This document shows positions 1 to 8,651 of a DNA stretch of 64,000 nt, one piece after another. Source of the DNA: Methylomonas sp. (lineage in GTDB: Bacteria > Pseudomonadota > Gammaproteobacteria > Methylococcales > Methylomonadaceae); contig NZ_JALOBS010000003.1 of NCBI RefSeq assembly GCF_023228165.1, positions 1-64,000 on the forward strand, written 5' to 3'. Every line of letters begins with the position of its first letter. Within the stretch, counting starts at the first letter, position 1. Below the pieces are notes generated by a model that saw only the letters and a list, made by a program, of their open reading frames with translations, had not been told where the DNA came from and did not search any database. The translations under genes were made by a program, and so were the position numbers.

Positions 1-87
1 CATACGGTGCACTTAAATCCAGATCAGGCTGAAACTAAAATCAAATCGACCCAGGAGATTGCTAACCAGGAGCAAATAGCTGCATAA
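1..87 (+). CDS. C-terminal end of an unidentified protein (partial)
   Basis: Reading from base 1 gives 28 open codons ending in TAA at 85-87; the tail is polar and rich in Gln, Glu and Ala and ends EQIAA. The gene would start outside the window. No family can be recognised from so short a piece and no promoter or start is visible. It lies just upstream of a transposon-like element, so it could be the end of a mobile or accessory gene, but an open frame this short may also be chance. Confidence 0.25.
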   Translation, partial: HTVHLNPDQAETKIKSTQEIANQEQIAA

Positions 88-202
88 GAGTTTCACACTG
101 AGGCGACAACTAGCTTGAAATTTTCCGTTCTGCCTTATTCACTTGACCCCTTATTCACTCTTATGGCCGGCCGCAGTAAATAATCCGGGAAAACAGTGGC
201 GG

Positions 203-328
203 CTAGGAGGCTGTCCGAGAATGCAAACTCTGAAAAAATGACCACGACATACAGTAAGTTTTAATCAAACATTGCACTATATATTGTGGTGAAAATTTCA
301 ATCTTCGAGTTCTCGGACAGCCTCCTAG
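203..328. mobile_element. MITE-like element with 19-bp perfect terminal inverted repeats
   Basis: Bases 203-221 (CTAGGAGGCTGTCCGAGAA) are the exact reverse complement of 310-328. Both outer edges are CTAG, which is itself palindromic and could be a 4-bp target duplication around 15-bp repeats that start GAGGCTGTCC. The 88 bases between are AT-rich, hold no useful reading frame, and show weak inner symmetry. Small size, perfect ends and lack of a transposase fit a miniature inverted-repeat element or an internally deleted insertion sequence. CTAG-type targets and ends of this kind are known for IS5-like elements; the family assignment here is inference. Confidence 0.75.
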
Positions 329-332
329 GCTA

Positions 333-351
333 TTCTCGGATAGGCTCCTAG
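333..351. repeat. Third, degenerate copy of the MITE end
   Basis: TTCTCGGATAGGCTCCTAG matches the right-hand repeat at 310-328 in 17 of 19 positions and has the same orientation. Only four bases (GCTA, 329-332) separate the two. It looks like the end of an older element, now without its partner. Its final CTAG supplies the stop codon (CTA at 348-350, TAG on the minus strand) of the neighbouring predicted immunity gene. Confidence 0.7.
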
Positions 352-737
352 GAAAGGCTTCCTCTTCGCGGTTCGACTTCTATGCAAGAACCAGCAACCG
401 CTTCAAGATACCCATTGCTGCTGAGCAGGACTGCAAAATGCTTCTTGCCCTTAGCTCCTCGAATCCCCTCCGGCTCGTCCCTGACCAAACCCGCAATCCA
501 GTCCGAATCGATTACTTCAACGACCGAATCATAGCTTGAAGTATCGAACCCCTGGCTGTGCATCTCGTCTCGAAATCTGTACGCAATAACATCCTCGAAC
601 TGAAGACCTCCCACCTGATCCTGTCCCTCGCCGCGAAATTCATATTCGGCAAGCAGAATCACACTATCGAATGTTATCCGGATATCACCACATCCTGATT
701 GCGTTGTCCGCAAACCCCACAACTTACGCACCGCCAT
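348..737 (-). CDS. Predicted immunity protein for the adjacent Rhs toxin
   Basis: This 129-residue acidic cytosolic-type protein begins 4 bases after the stop codon of the large Rhs gene and on the same strand. That is the usual place for the gene that protects the producer from the C-terminal toxin of an Rhs protein. A G-rich ribosome site (GGGG) precedes the ATG. There is no signal peptide or membrane segment. The C-terminal half has the pattern SDWI...HFAVLLSSNGYLEAVA, which resembles small immunity proteins seen next to other Rhs tips, but I cannot name the family. The function rests mainly on position. The stop codon lies inside a transposon-end copy, so the original C-terminus may have been longer. 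Confidence 0.7.
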   Translation of the reverse strand: MAVRKLWGLRTTQSGCGDIRITFDSVILLAEYEFRGEGQDQVGGLQFEDVIAYRFRDEMHSQGFDTSSYDSVVEVIDSDWIAGLVRDEPEGIRGAKGKKHFAVLLSSNGYLEAVAGSCIEVEPRRGSLS

Positions 738-741
738 TCCG

Positions 742-3700
742 CTACCCCCTCACCACTGACGAAATGCCACCACTCGTCGGATTGTTGTGCTGGAGCTGCC
801 CAGACAAAAGCCCCTCAAAGAACTCGTCACCCGTCCGGTTTATAACATTAAAGGAGCTTCGCGGAACTCCTGCCCGCTCTAGCGCTTGCACAGTTCGGGT
901 ATTAAGAATCAGCGTGTTACCGCCTCGCTCGATGACATTCACTGGGATTTTCGATGGCTCCAAACCACCTCGAATTGCATTTGCGAGATCATCAACCGTA
1001 CGAATCGGCTGACCTGCAATCGCGCTGAGTTCGCGCCGCCCCCCAGCGCTGAACCCCTCACGAAAAGTTCTCTGGGCGAAATTAGCGCTTGAAGACAATC
1101 CTCCCCTTGCAACACGCCCCGGCGGACAAGCCGCAAGTGCGGCTTCAGCAGTAGTTGCAGCTACGCCGACAGGGCTCACCGGACCATCAGCTTCTGGAAA
1201 TCCCGCTTCTACAATGGCCGACTCTGCGGGAGTCATTTGCCCATCAGGAAAGGTAACTAATCTTTGCCCTACCGCATAAGTACGATCAAGACCAAGTGGA
1301 TCGATGTAACTTAGCGGGTTATTTTCAACATAGGCATAAGTATTAATCCCCCCACTCAACCCAATCGGATCGGACTGAAGGTAACGCCCGCCATTTACAG
1401 GATCGTAATACCGCGCCATATTGTAATGCAAGCCGGTTTCCTGGTCGTAGTATTGGCCGGGCAGGCGCAGATTTTGGGTAATGGCGGGGTTGATCGGCGT
1501 GGCTTTGCCGAACGGGTCGAGTTGGGCACTCCAGCTGATTTGGCCTAACCGGTCGGTGGTTTGTAACGGTGCGCCGAGCGGGTTGTTGTGATAGTAGGCG
1601 ATATTCCAGCTGGCGACGTTGCCGCTCCAGTCGCTGAGGTTGTAGTCGACTCGCGCCAGGGGTTCGCCGTCCAGGTAGACGTAATCGCCCGGCACGCGGT
1701 CTTCGCCGAGCAAGCGGCCTTGCAGATCGTAGTCGTAGTGGGTTGTCGCGGTTCCGACGGTTTTACTTTTGCGCCGGCCCTGGGCGTCGTAGCTGTAGCG
1801 GGCGATGTCGCTGCTGCCTTGTTTGACGCTGGTCAACCGCTGGTCGGGGGCGTACAGATAGGTTTTGCCGCCGGTTTGGGTGATGTTGCCTACCGCGTTG
1901 CTAACGACGGTATTGGGATGGGCGCCGGTTTGCGACAAGAGTTTCTGGCTACCGAGGTCGTATTGGTATTGGGTGGTGGCGCCGTTTAGATCGTCGGCCA
2001 GCCGGTTGCCGACCGGGTCGTATTGGTAGCTCTGTTGCGCGGTTCCATTCGCGGCTATCAGCCGGTTCAGGCCGTCGTAACTGTAACTTTGGTCGTTGGC
2101 GGCGGCCAGCAGGTCGTAGGCGAAGCTTATAACCAAGCCGTTGGGGTCGGTCAGACTGAGCAGGCGGCCGTTGGCGTCGTAGTCGGTAAAGGTGGTGACG
2201 TGGCCGAGGGCGTTGCCGAAGGTATGCAGGTCGCCGTGATGGTGGTTGGCGGTGGTATCGGCGTAGTAGGTGTAGCTGGTAAGGTCGTTGACATCCGTGC
2301 GCGGGCCGTCGGCGGTTACTATTTGGCCGAGGGCGTTGTACGTGTAAGTCCAGGTACGGCTTTGTTGGATTGCGGTGTCGGTGAGGGTTTTGGCTAGCAA
2401 ATTGCCGTTGGCGTCGTAGCTGAAAGTACTACGTTGGTTGGCTTGGTCGATTTGGCTGGGCAGCCGGTAGGCGGCATGCCATTGGGTGGTGACTTTGCGC
2501 TGGCTGCCGGTCGGGGTGTAGGCCGCCAAGTCCGCCGGGCAGATCGAACCGGCCGCCAAGCCTTCGACGCGGACGGTTTCCAGGTTGCGATTCAGGTCGT
2601 AGGCGTAGCAGCCGAGGTTGCCGTTGAAGTCGGTGCGGCTGGCGATATTGCCGTTGGCGTCGTAGCCGAGGTGGCTGGCACTGGCCGCGCAGCCGGAGCC
2701 GGCCGGTTGGTTTTGACCGGCACTGTGCTTAACGCCCAGGACCGTCTGGTACCGGTATATGCGGTCGTGGTCCAAGGCATCGGTAATCAGGGTGCTGCCG
2801 TCGGCGTTATAGTTCAATTGATGCAGATCTATGCCATTGGCGTGTTCGCTGGCGATGCCCCGGCCCTGGGCATCGTATCGATACGTGGCATAGCGGCCGC
2901 CGTTTTCGTCCAGAATACCGGTCAAGGCGTACGGTAAATTGGTGCTGGACGTATTGACCGGCTCATTGTAAAGGTATTGTCGGCTGGGATTGCCGGGTAT
3001 CGCGCCGGGCCAAACGACTTGCGCGAGGCGTCCGTTGGTGTCGTAGGCATAGGTATAAACCGCACCGCCAGGATCGGTGACCGTGCCGAGGCGATTGTTG
3101 CTGTCGTAGGCAAAACTCAATGCCCGTTGCGTGGTGCGATCGGTCACCGTGGCAATGCGGCCGGCTCCATCATAGCTTATGTCTTGGCTTTGACCATGCC
3201 GGTTCGTCAACACGGTCAATCGGTCCGTCGAATCATAATATTCGAAGCCGTTTTCATCGCCTTTGAATAATTGCCAACCGGTTAACGTGCCGGCAGTATC
3301 AGTCTGAGCAGTAAAACGATCGTTAATATCGCCATCGGAAAGCCACAGACCACCCGATTTCGTGAAGCGGTAAGCCTTGCCGTCCGGCCTGATGATAAAG
3401 GCATTGGTCTTGGCGCTATCGAAATACAGTTCGCGTTCGTAAGTGTGTCGCCAGGATTTGCCCAGAGCGCGCACGTCGCTGTAAGCGCTGTTGTAGTAAC
3501 GCGCCAATTGCAGGGGGAAGTCGCCGGTACCCTGATAATCCGCTTCCAGCTGAAACTTATTCCCGGTGGCATCGTTGATGGGATTGGTGCCGTTGCAAAC
3601 CTCCGGCGCACCGGCATTTTTTTGTGCTTGCGCGGGCGCGGGTTGGTAATACACCACCATGCTATCGGACGCGGAACAACCGTTAACACTGCCAGACACC

Positions 3701-4083
3701 GAGAGCGTGTTGGCGCCTTTTTGCAGAGTGACCGAGGCCGCTCCCGAACCCAGGAAATTGATCAGTGTGGTAAAGGTACCGCTCTGACTGAAAAACGGCG
3801 TCCCGTTAATATAAGCGGTGACCTGCCCTTGATCGCCCGAATTGGCATTGCCGGAACCGGTGCCGGAGACGCCGACCTGGGATGACGCAACTGTGCTCCC
3901 GCGCGCCGGCGAGGTGAATTGCAGCGAGCAGGCTTGTACGGGATGACTCAAATTCACGCCTAACAGCAAGAGCAGGATGCAGCTGAGCGGGTACAATCCT
4001 CGCCGAGGCGACATACAGTTATTACGACGAGTCCATTTAGGATCGATTCTCATACTAAGGCATAATTCCATAAACCGGTTCAT
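742..4083 (-). CDS. Rhs/YD-repeat polymorphic toxin
   Basis: The 1113-residue protein has a long N-terminal signal region (hydrophobic core about residues 33-46, ending PVQAC), a segment of about 100 residues with a beta-sandwich look, then many YD repeats (patterns such as YDxxGR and YDANGN) from about residue 170 to 900. An Rhs-associated core follows near 915-975 (GLHYNMARYYDP, YLQSDPIGL, NPLSYIDPLGL). After the core comes a variable tip of about 135 residues, the expected toxin; it contains PVNVIERGGNTLILNTR, faintly like ParB-type nuclease folds, but its activity is unknown. GGAGGA lies just before the ATG at 4083 and supports that start. Rhs shells enclose the tip and release it by self-cleavage in the core; delivery here is unclear because no secretion genes are in view. 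Confidence 0.9.
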   Translation of the reverse strand: MNRFMELCLSMRIDPKWTRRNNCMSPRRGLYPLSCILLLLLGVNLSHPVQACSLQFTSPARGSTVASSQVGVSGTGSGNANSGDQGQVTAYINGTPFFSQSGTFTTLINFLGSGAASVTLQKGANTLSVSGSVNGCSASDSMVVYYQPAPAQAQKNAGAPEVCNGTNPINDATGNKFQLEADYQGTGDFPLQLARYYNSAYSDVRALGKSWRHTYERELYFDSAKTNAFIIRPDGKAYRFTKSGGLWLSDGDINDRFTAQTDTAGTLTGWQLFKGDENGFEYYDSTDRLTVLTNRHGQSQDISYDGAGRIATVTDRTTQRALSFAYDSNNRLGTVTDPGGAVYTYAYDTNGRLAQVVWPGAIPGNPSRQYLYNEPVNTSSTNLPYALTGILDENGGRYATYRYDAQGRGIASEHANGIDLHQLNYNADGSTLITDALDHDRIYRYQTVLGVKHSAGQNQPAGSGCAASASHLGYDANGNIASRTDFNGNLGCYAYDLNRNLETVRVEGLAAGSICPADLAAYTPTGSQRKVTTQWHAAYRLPSQIDQANQRSTFSYDANGNLLAKTLTDTAIQQSRTWTYTYNALGQIVTADGPRTDVNDLTSYTYYADTTANHHHGDLHTFGNALGHVTTFTDYDANGRLLSLTDPNGLVISFAYDLLAAANDQSYSYDGLNRLIAANGTAQQSYQYDPVGNRLADDLNGATTQYQYDLGSQKLLSQTGAHPNTVVSNAVGNITQTGGKTYLYAPDQRLTSVKQGSSDIARYSYDAQGRRKSKTVGTATTHYDYDLQGRLLGEDRVPGDYVYLDGEPLARVDYNLSDWSGNVASWNIAYYHNNPLGAPLQTTDRLGQISWSAQLDPFGKATPINPAITQNLRLPGQYYDQETGLHYNMARYYDPVNGGRYLQSDPIGLSGGINTYAYVENNPLSYIDPLGLDRTYAVGQRLVTFPDGQMTPAESAIVEAGFPEADGPVSPVGVAATTAEAALAACPPGRVARGGLSSSANFAQRTFREGFSAGGRRELSAIAGQPIRTVDDLANAIRGGLEPSKIPVNVIERGGNTLILNTRTVQALERAGVPRSSFNVINRTGDEFFEGLLSGQLQHNNPTSGGISSVVRG

Positions 4084-4184
4084 ACAGTTCCTCCAAGTAT
4101 CACGGTAATTTAATCAATACGGGCACAAGCCGGGGTTGCGGATCAATATTTCTAGCACTCAAGGTTGGCGGCTAGCAGTAGTCG

Positions 4185-4841
4185 TCAATCTACCGTTAGC
4201 TTATAGACCTGTTCTTGCAGACGACTAAAACCCCGCTCGCGAAAATGCGGTTCGTCATCCAGAACATCGTGAGTACTTAACAACTCGACCTCGCACCATC
4301 CGCCGTAAAGTGCCTGCACTTCGGCGCTTGGCACACAAAAAGGCGGCCCTTGCATTTCGTGTTGGGGGTAATCAAAAGTAACCAATAAGATTCGGCTACC
4401 CGGCGTAAGCAATTGCCGCATACGTTCAACGTAAGCAACCCGCATCGTCGGCGGCAACGCCACCAGCGATGCACGATCCCAAACCGCCGATAGTTCGCCG
4501 ATATCATCGGCGGCAAGCTGAAAAAAATCGCCGCAATGGAGGTTTAGGCCATCCAGCTGATGAACAGTGAAATACTGTTTCTGAAACTCCCGCGCTGACA
4601 GGTCGTTTTCTGCGAAAAAGGCTTGCACCGCCAAGGGACTCAACTCGACACCTATCGCCTCATAGCCTTCAGCCATCAACCATAATAAATCTTTGCTTTT
4701 GCCGCACAAAGGCACAAATACCTTGCCGCCTTTAGGTATCAGAAGGGTCGGCCAATGATTTTGCAGATGCGGGTTAAACTCCGCCGCGTGAAAACCGATT
4801 TGGTTTTGTTGCCAACGTTCATGCCAAAAAGCCTGATCCAT
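4185..4841 (-). CDS. tpm: Thiopurine S-methyltransferase
   Basis: A 218-residue cytosolic methyltransferase that moves the methyl group of S-adenosylmethionine to sulfur or related atoms. In bacteria this family detoxifies selenium and tellurium oxyanions; thiopurines are only model substrates. The N-terminus (FWHERWQQNQIGFH) and the cofactor region FVPLCGKSKDLLWL followed by GVELSPLAV and DRASLVALPP are diagnostic. The length matches the family. It stands alone: the Rhs gene starts about 100 bases downstream on the same strand and a small unknown gene lies upstream. Confidence 0.95.
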   Translation of the reverse strand: MDQAFWHERWQQNQIGFHAAEFNPHLQNHWPTLLIPKGGKVFVPLCGKSKDLLWLMAEGYEAIGVELSPLAVQAFFAENDLSAREFQKQYFTVHQLDGLNLHCGDFFQLAADDIGELSAVWDRASLVALPPTMRVAYVERMRQLLTPGSRILLVTFDYPQHEMQGPPFCVPSAEVQALYGGWCEVELLSTHDVLDDEPHFRERGFSRLQEQVYKLTVD

Positions 4842-4931
4842 ACTTTGTCCTATTAAAATACAACCTATGCTTAGGTTAAGGGCATCTCTAACTATTTGCT
4901 ATTCTGCAATCCAGAACGTTGAATTGACTTT

Positions 4932-4953
4932 GGCTCCCGCATTCGCGGGAGCC
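4932..4953. terminator. 9-bp perfect hairpin
   Basis: GGCTCCCGC and GCGGGAGCC pair perfectly around an ATTC loop. It lies between the 68-residue gene and tpm, both on the minus strand, so it may end the upstream transcript. Neither side has a strong T run, so it may be a processing or stabilising hairpin instead of a full terminator. Confidence 0.5.
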
Positions 4954-4978
4954 ACCATTTTGAATATCAAGAACTTCC

Positions 4979-5185
4979 TTAGGTTAAGTTCCTGACGCAT
5001 TGCCTTGCAAAAACCCTCATCGATAAACCTAGATTTTGGTATTTATCGAACAGCTGATCCAAGTCCAATGGGTTTAAGAACACATAGACACCACAACCAG
5101 TCATGGCTACGAATTCCCGGCTCAGGGTCTCTATAAAAGCGAAACGCTCAACATACATTTCATTGATTTCATTTGAAGTTTCCAT
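4979..5185 (-). CDS. Small protein of unknown function
   Basis: A 68-residue frame starting METSNEINEMY at 5185. An upstream in-frame ATG at 5224 exists, but AAGGTGA sits only 5 bases before the 5185 ATG, so this start is preferred. The protein is mostly alpha-helical in look, with a short hydrophobic stretch (GCGVYVFLNPLDL) but no convincing membrane segment or signal peptide. I do not recognise a family. Its upstream region (5186-5381) is AT-rich and a hairpin follows at 4932-4953, so it is probably transcribed alone. Confidence 0.5.
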   Translation of the reverse strand: METSNEINEMYVERFAFIETLSREFVAMTGCGVYVFLNPLDLDQLFDKYQNLGLSMRVFARQCVRNLT

Positions 5186-5381
5186 GGCATTCACCTTAAT
5201 GAACGGGTTAATCACATTAATCAACCAGCATAAGCAACGCCATTATTTTTAATTTTTTTGAAATCAATCACATAAAAATTATATCCACCAATAATCAATA
5301 TAAAAATCAGCCTATTACCGCCAAGCGTGTCAGACATGACAGGCAAGATGACAAAATTGTCAAAAACCTAATAAATTTAAG

Positions 5382-7094
5382 TTATTTTTTGTTCTTATTA
5401 ACCCAAACCGAGTCTAAGTTTAAGGTTTTTTTAACTCGGGCTGCATAGGCGGCGGCTTCGTATTGGCTTTTAAAGCCATCGACACTCAAACGATACCAGG
5501 TTTCCCCCTTGGACTCGGTTTTAACTACTTTGGCCTGCACACCTTTCCCGGCAAACTCTTCGGCTTTACGTTTGGCGTACCAGTCCTGTTTAAATGCCAC
5601 CAGATTAACAACCCAATTGTCCTCTACGATAGCTGCTTTTTTGGGAACTGGTTTCGCAACCGGCGCTCTTACTTTGCTTTTTTCCAACGCAGCAATTTTA
5701 CCCTGCAGCGCTTCGATTTCAGCCCCCATCTGCATATCTTGATTATTCAAGTCTTTTAACTGCTTACTCAACTCGCCGACAGGCTTACCGCCACCCTGCC
5801 CTTGCATGGCTTTTGTGAGCTCGTCAATCTGTTCGCTGACCACGCTATTGGCGCGAGACAATTCGTCCAACTGTTTGCGTAACATTTCTTTTTCGGCGGC
5901 ATCGGCCGTGGGAGCTTCATTGATTTGAGTCTGCATTTTCCCCATATACTCAATGAGCTGGGCAACCTGGGATTTTGCGACATAACCTTGGTACCCCAAA
6001 CTACCGCCCACAATCAAGGCCACTATGGCTATGCCATTCGCCACATAGGCCGATACCGGCTTCTGATTATTCAGGATATCGATATGCCGCTTGGCTTTTT
6101 TTTGCTCGCTTTTCAGTGTGTCGAGCGTTTCCGCAATGGATGCCAATTCATCCTTACTACTTTTAAGCTGCACTTCGTGGTGGACATGTGCCTGTTTTTT
6201 GACTAGTTCATTTATCTGGGCGGTTAATCCGGCAATCAAAGCGGCATATTCCACTTCCGGCTTGCTGTCGTTTGACACCGGCGGCGGTTCATCGGTACTG
6301 ACTTCCGATACCTCAGTTTCAGCGATCTCAGCGCCGGTATCGATAACTTCAGTATCAGCCAAAGCCTGTTCCGCTGGAATAAGTTGTTCGGTTACCGGAA
6401 CATTTTCGGCTTCGGTAACCGGCGTATCTTCGGGTTGAATGACCGGCTCAGGTACCGATGGCCTCTCGGTAACTTTTTCCGTCCCGTAGCCATCGTCCGA
6501 GGTAAACTCGTCATCCACGGAAATATCAAAATCAGCCAATAAAAAATCGGCGTTCTCCGAATGGGAGGGATGCGCTTGGTCCGCAAATCCATCAATTTCC
6601 GTCATCTTTTCCAACAGGTCATTTCCAGCATCCGTTTCGATTGCCATTTCCGGCAAAACCGGCTCTTCTTCCGGCTGGATTTCGATTTCGCCTACCGAGT
6701 CCAAGGCAGCGTCATCGGCTTCGACGGCTATCAAATCATCAAGCGGTGCCGCGGCTTGAGGTTCGGCATCTTTTATTTGCTTGGGATTAATTTGGATATC
6801 CGCAATTAAATCGTCGATGTCATCGCCAAATTCGTCAAAGTCAGGTACCACTTTGTCGGCCCGATTGGCCTCTGCGTCTATAAGCTGATCGATGTCATCG
6901 AATTGTGATGCTGCTTTTTCTTCGAGTGCTTCCGACTCGAAATCATCGCCTATCAACAGTCTATCAATGGCGTCATCGTCGTCAATCAAACCGACTTCCT
7001 GTCCGGTCTCGCCATCGAGATTCAGCATCGAATCCAAATCGTCGGCAAAACTATCTTGCGGCTTTTGATTTTTGTCGTTTTTAGATTGAGCCAT
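5382..7094 (-). CDS. Acidic single-pass membrane protein with C-terminal SPOR domain
   Basis: A 570-residue protein. Residues 1 to about 270 are very acidic and low in complexity (many Asp, Glu, Ile and Val), without cysteines or a known fold. A coiled coil follows (about 280-345), then one membrane segment (about 349-371, IAIVALIVGGSLGYQGY), a second coiled coil, a KKAAIVEDN linker and a SPOR domain (about 495-566). SPOR domains bind glycan strands stripped of peptides at division septa. The topology would place the acidic part in the cytoplasm and SPOR in the periplasm. SPOR proteins such as DamX and DedD act in division; this one shares the plan but not the N-terminus, so the exact role is unknown. 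Confidence 0.8.
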   Translation of the reverse strand: MAQSKNDKNQKPQDSFADDLDSMLNLDGETGQEVGLIDDDDAIDRLLIGDDFESEALEEKAASQFDDIDQLIDAEANRADKVVPDFDEFGDDIDDLIADIQINPKQIKDAEPQAAAPLDDLIAVEADDAALDSVGEIEIQPEEEPVLPEMAIETDAGNDLLEKMTEIDGFADQAHPSHSENADFLLADFDISVDDEFTSDDGYGTEKVTERPSVPEPVIQPEDTPVTEAENVPVTEQLIPAEQALADTEVIDTGAEIAETEVSEVSTDEPPPVSNDSKPEVEYAALIAGLTAQINELVKKQAHVHHEVQLKSSKDELASIAETLDTLKSEQKKAKRHIDILNNQKPVSAYVANGIAIVALIVGGSLGYQGYVAKSQVAQLIEYMGKMQTQINEAPTADAAEKEMLRKQLDELSRANSVVSEQIDELTKAMQGQGGGKPVGELSKQLKDLNNQDMQMGAEIEALQGKIAALEKSKVRAPVAKPVPKKAAIVEDNWVVNLVAFKQDWYAKRKAEEFAGKGVQAKVVKTESKGETWYRLSVDGFKSQYEAAAYAARVKKTLNLDSVWVNKNKK

Positions 7095-7149
7095 GTCTAA
7101 CCTCGCGACTGCATGAATAGGAGTAGAAAACCAAAATCAAAATTACCGA

Positions 7150-7881
7150 TCATTTTGTGGCTGTCAGTAACGCATTAACTTCGTGTCGTAATTTAAACTG
7201 AATCCGTTCAAAACCGGCCTCGATCATTTGCTGTAAGGCTATCGATTCGCGCATGATATGGTTCTCCGATTCATCATTAAATAGGTGAATAACCCACTGT
7301 TCCAATAAATCCAGGCGATCGATTTCTGTTAACACCTTGAAATAACCGGCTACTTCTTTTTGCGTATTACGCGTATGGACGCTGATCTCATCCAAAGCAT
7401 ACCGGTCGCCATTAATAAACTGTCCGCCCGATTTCAACACCCGAAAAATTTCGTTTATAACTTGCCGACGATATCCGGTTTCGAAGTTATGCAGAGTATA
7501 AGCCGACGCCACAATATCGACGCTATCACCCTCCAATTGTTTGAGTGCGCTTAAGGCATCGTCGCTCGAAAAAGCCAGCCGACCACTATCAACCCATGTT
7601 TCCAAACTTTGCTTGGCTTGATTTTGCATGGCCGGCTCATTGTCCACACTCAACACAAGCGACCGTTCATCCGCGGATAAAATCGATAACGTCGTTATGC
7701 CGGTACCGCCGCCTAATTCGACTATCGATTGCGGATTCGATTTCAGCCTACAGTATTCCCCCACTTCAACACCGACCAACCGGCTCATTTCCGTTGCAGA
7801 TGGGCATATCAATTTCAACAACTGATATTCCCGGCCTATTACGCCGGAGAACATCGCATCAAAAGTGTTAGCGGCCATCAT
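7150..7881 (-). CDS. Class I SAM-dependent methyltransferase, unknown substrate
   Basis: A 243-residue cytosolic protein with the cofactor-binding motif IVELGGGTGITTLSI (about 55-70), a second acidic strand VLSVDNEP and a post-motif SAYTLHNFE. The rest fits a Rossmann methyltransferase, but nothing in the sequence names the substrate. The start overlaps the stop of the DUF1244 gene by 4 bases, so the two are translationally coupled. A second ATG lies directly after the first. Confidence 0.8.
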   Translation of the reverse strand: MMAANTFDAMFSGVIGREYQLLKLICPSATEMSRLVGVEVGEYCRLKSNPQSIVELGGGTGITTLSILSADERSLVLSVDNEPAMQNQAKQSLETWVDSGRLAFSSDDALSALKQLEGDSVDIVASAYTLHNFETGYRRQVINEIFRVLKSGGQFINGDRYALDEISVHTRNTQKEVAGYFKVLTEIDRLDLLEQWVIHLFNDESENHIMRESIALQQMIEAGFERIQFKLRHEVNALLTATK

Positions 7882-8180
7882 GATTGGGATTTTAATTTTT
7901 GTTTTGCTTCATAGGCCGCCAGCTGTTCAGCCGTGGCGTCGGTTTGATAACGATCTTTCCATTCGCTGTAGGGCATGCCATACACAATTTCTCTGGCTTG
8001 CTCGTAATTGACCTCCATGCCCCGCTCGGCCGCCGCCGCCACATACCATTTAGCCAAACAGTTACGGCAAAAGTCCGCCAGCATCATCAATTCGATGTTC
8101 TGCACCTCGGTATGTTGCTGCAAATGCGCCAGCAATTGCCGGAATGCCGCCGCCTCTAATTCAACCGTTTTGTCTTGCAT
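7878..8180 (-). CDS. DUF1244 family protein
   Basis: A 100-residue cytosolic protein with the family signature FCRNCLAKWY and, further on, EIVYGMPYSEWKDRYQ. These small alpha-helical proteins are common in Proteobacteria and have no assigned biochemical role; the two cysteines CRNC could bind a metal or form a disulfide. It is upstream of and overlaps the methyltransferase gene. A good ribosome site (AGGAGGAT) precedes the start. Confidence 0.85.
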   Translation of the reverse strand: MQDKTVELEAAAFRQLLAHLQQHTEVQNIELMMLADFCRNCLAKWYVAAAAERGMEVNYEQAREIVYGMPYSEWKDRYQTDATAEQLAAYEAKQKLKSQS

Positions 8181-8291
8181 AACTATCCTCCTAAATCTTG
8201 CATTTTATCAGCAAAGCAGTTCGACTCATGTACATTTGCATACAAAGATTCTACAATTAGCGATTATTTCAGCTGTCCGTACCATTAACGT

Positions 8292-8618
8292 GTGAACACT
8301 ATCCACAGCTCATCGTTGACCGCTTATCCCGCTGGTTTTATCAAACCGGAGCAGGATCGCTTTACCCAAAAACCAGCCGGCACCGACGCAAGCGATAAAC
8401 AAGCCACGGATGTTCCAGGACGGCTGGAAGCACCAGCATCTACGCCCGAACAAATTAAGACCGCCCTAGCCACATCGGGTTTTAATCAGCAGAACAATTT
8501 TTCCCAAAGTGACGACACCCGTTCCAACAAAGCCTTACAGGCATACAATCAAACCCGTGAGCAAGCCAACCAGCTGCGACTTGAAAACCTCATAACTCGC
8601 GTTGATTATTATGCTTAA
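8292..8618 (+). CDS. Small hydrophilic protein of unknown function
   Basis: A 108-residue frame with a GTG start; no strong ribosome site is visible, so the start is uncertain. The sequence is polar, rich in Gln, Thr, Ala and Ser and probably disordered for its first 60 residues, with a helix near the C-terminus (KALQAYNQTREQANQLRLENL). It is divergent from the DUF1244 gene and 33 bases upstream of yciB. I recognise no family. Confidence 0.55.
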   Translation: MNTIHSSSLTAYPAGFIKPEQDRFTQKPAGTDASDKQATDVPGRLEAPASTPEQIKTALATSGFNQQNNFSQSDDTRSNKALQAYNQTREQANQLRLENLITRVDYYA

Positions 8619-8651
8619 CCATCCCTATCCATTCTTAGCCATAAGCCTTAA

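Noticed and set aside
1588..2937. Long plus-strand open frames rich in Val and Gly opposite the Rhs gene
   Set aside because: They mirror the YD-repeat codons on the other strand, have no ribosome sites and repeat with the same period; they are shadows.
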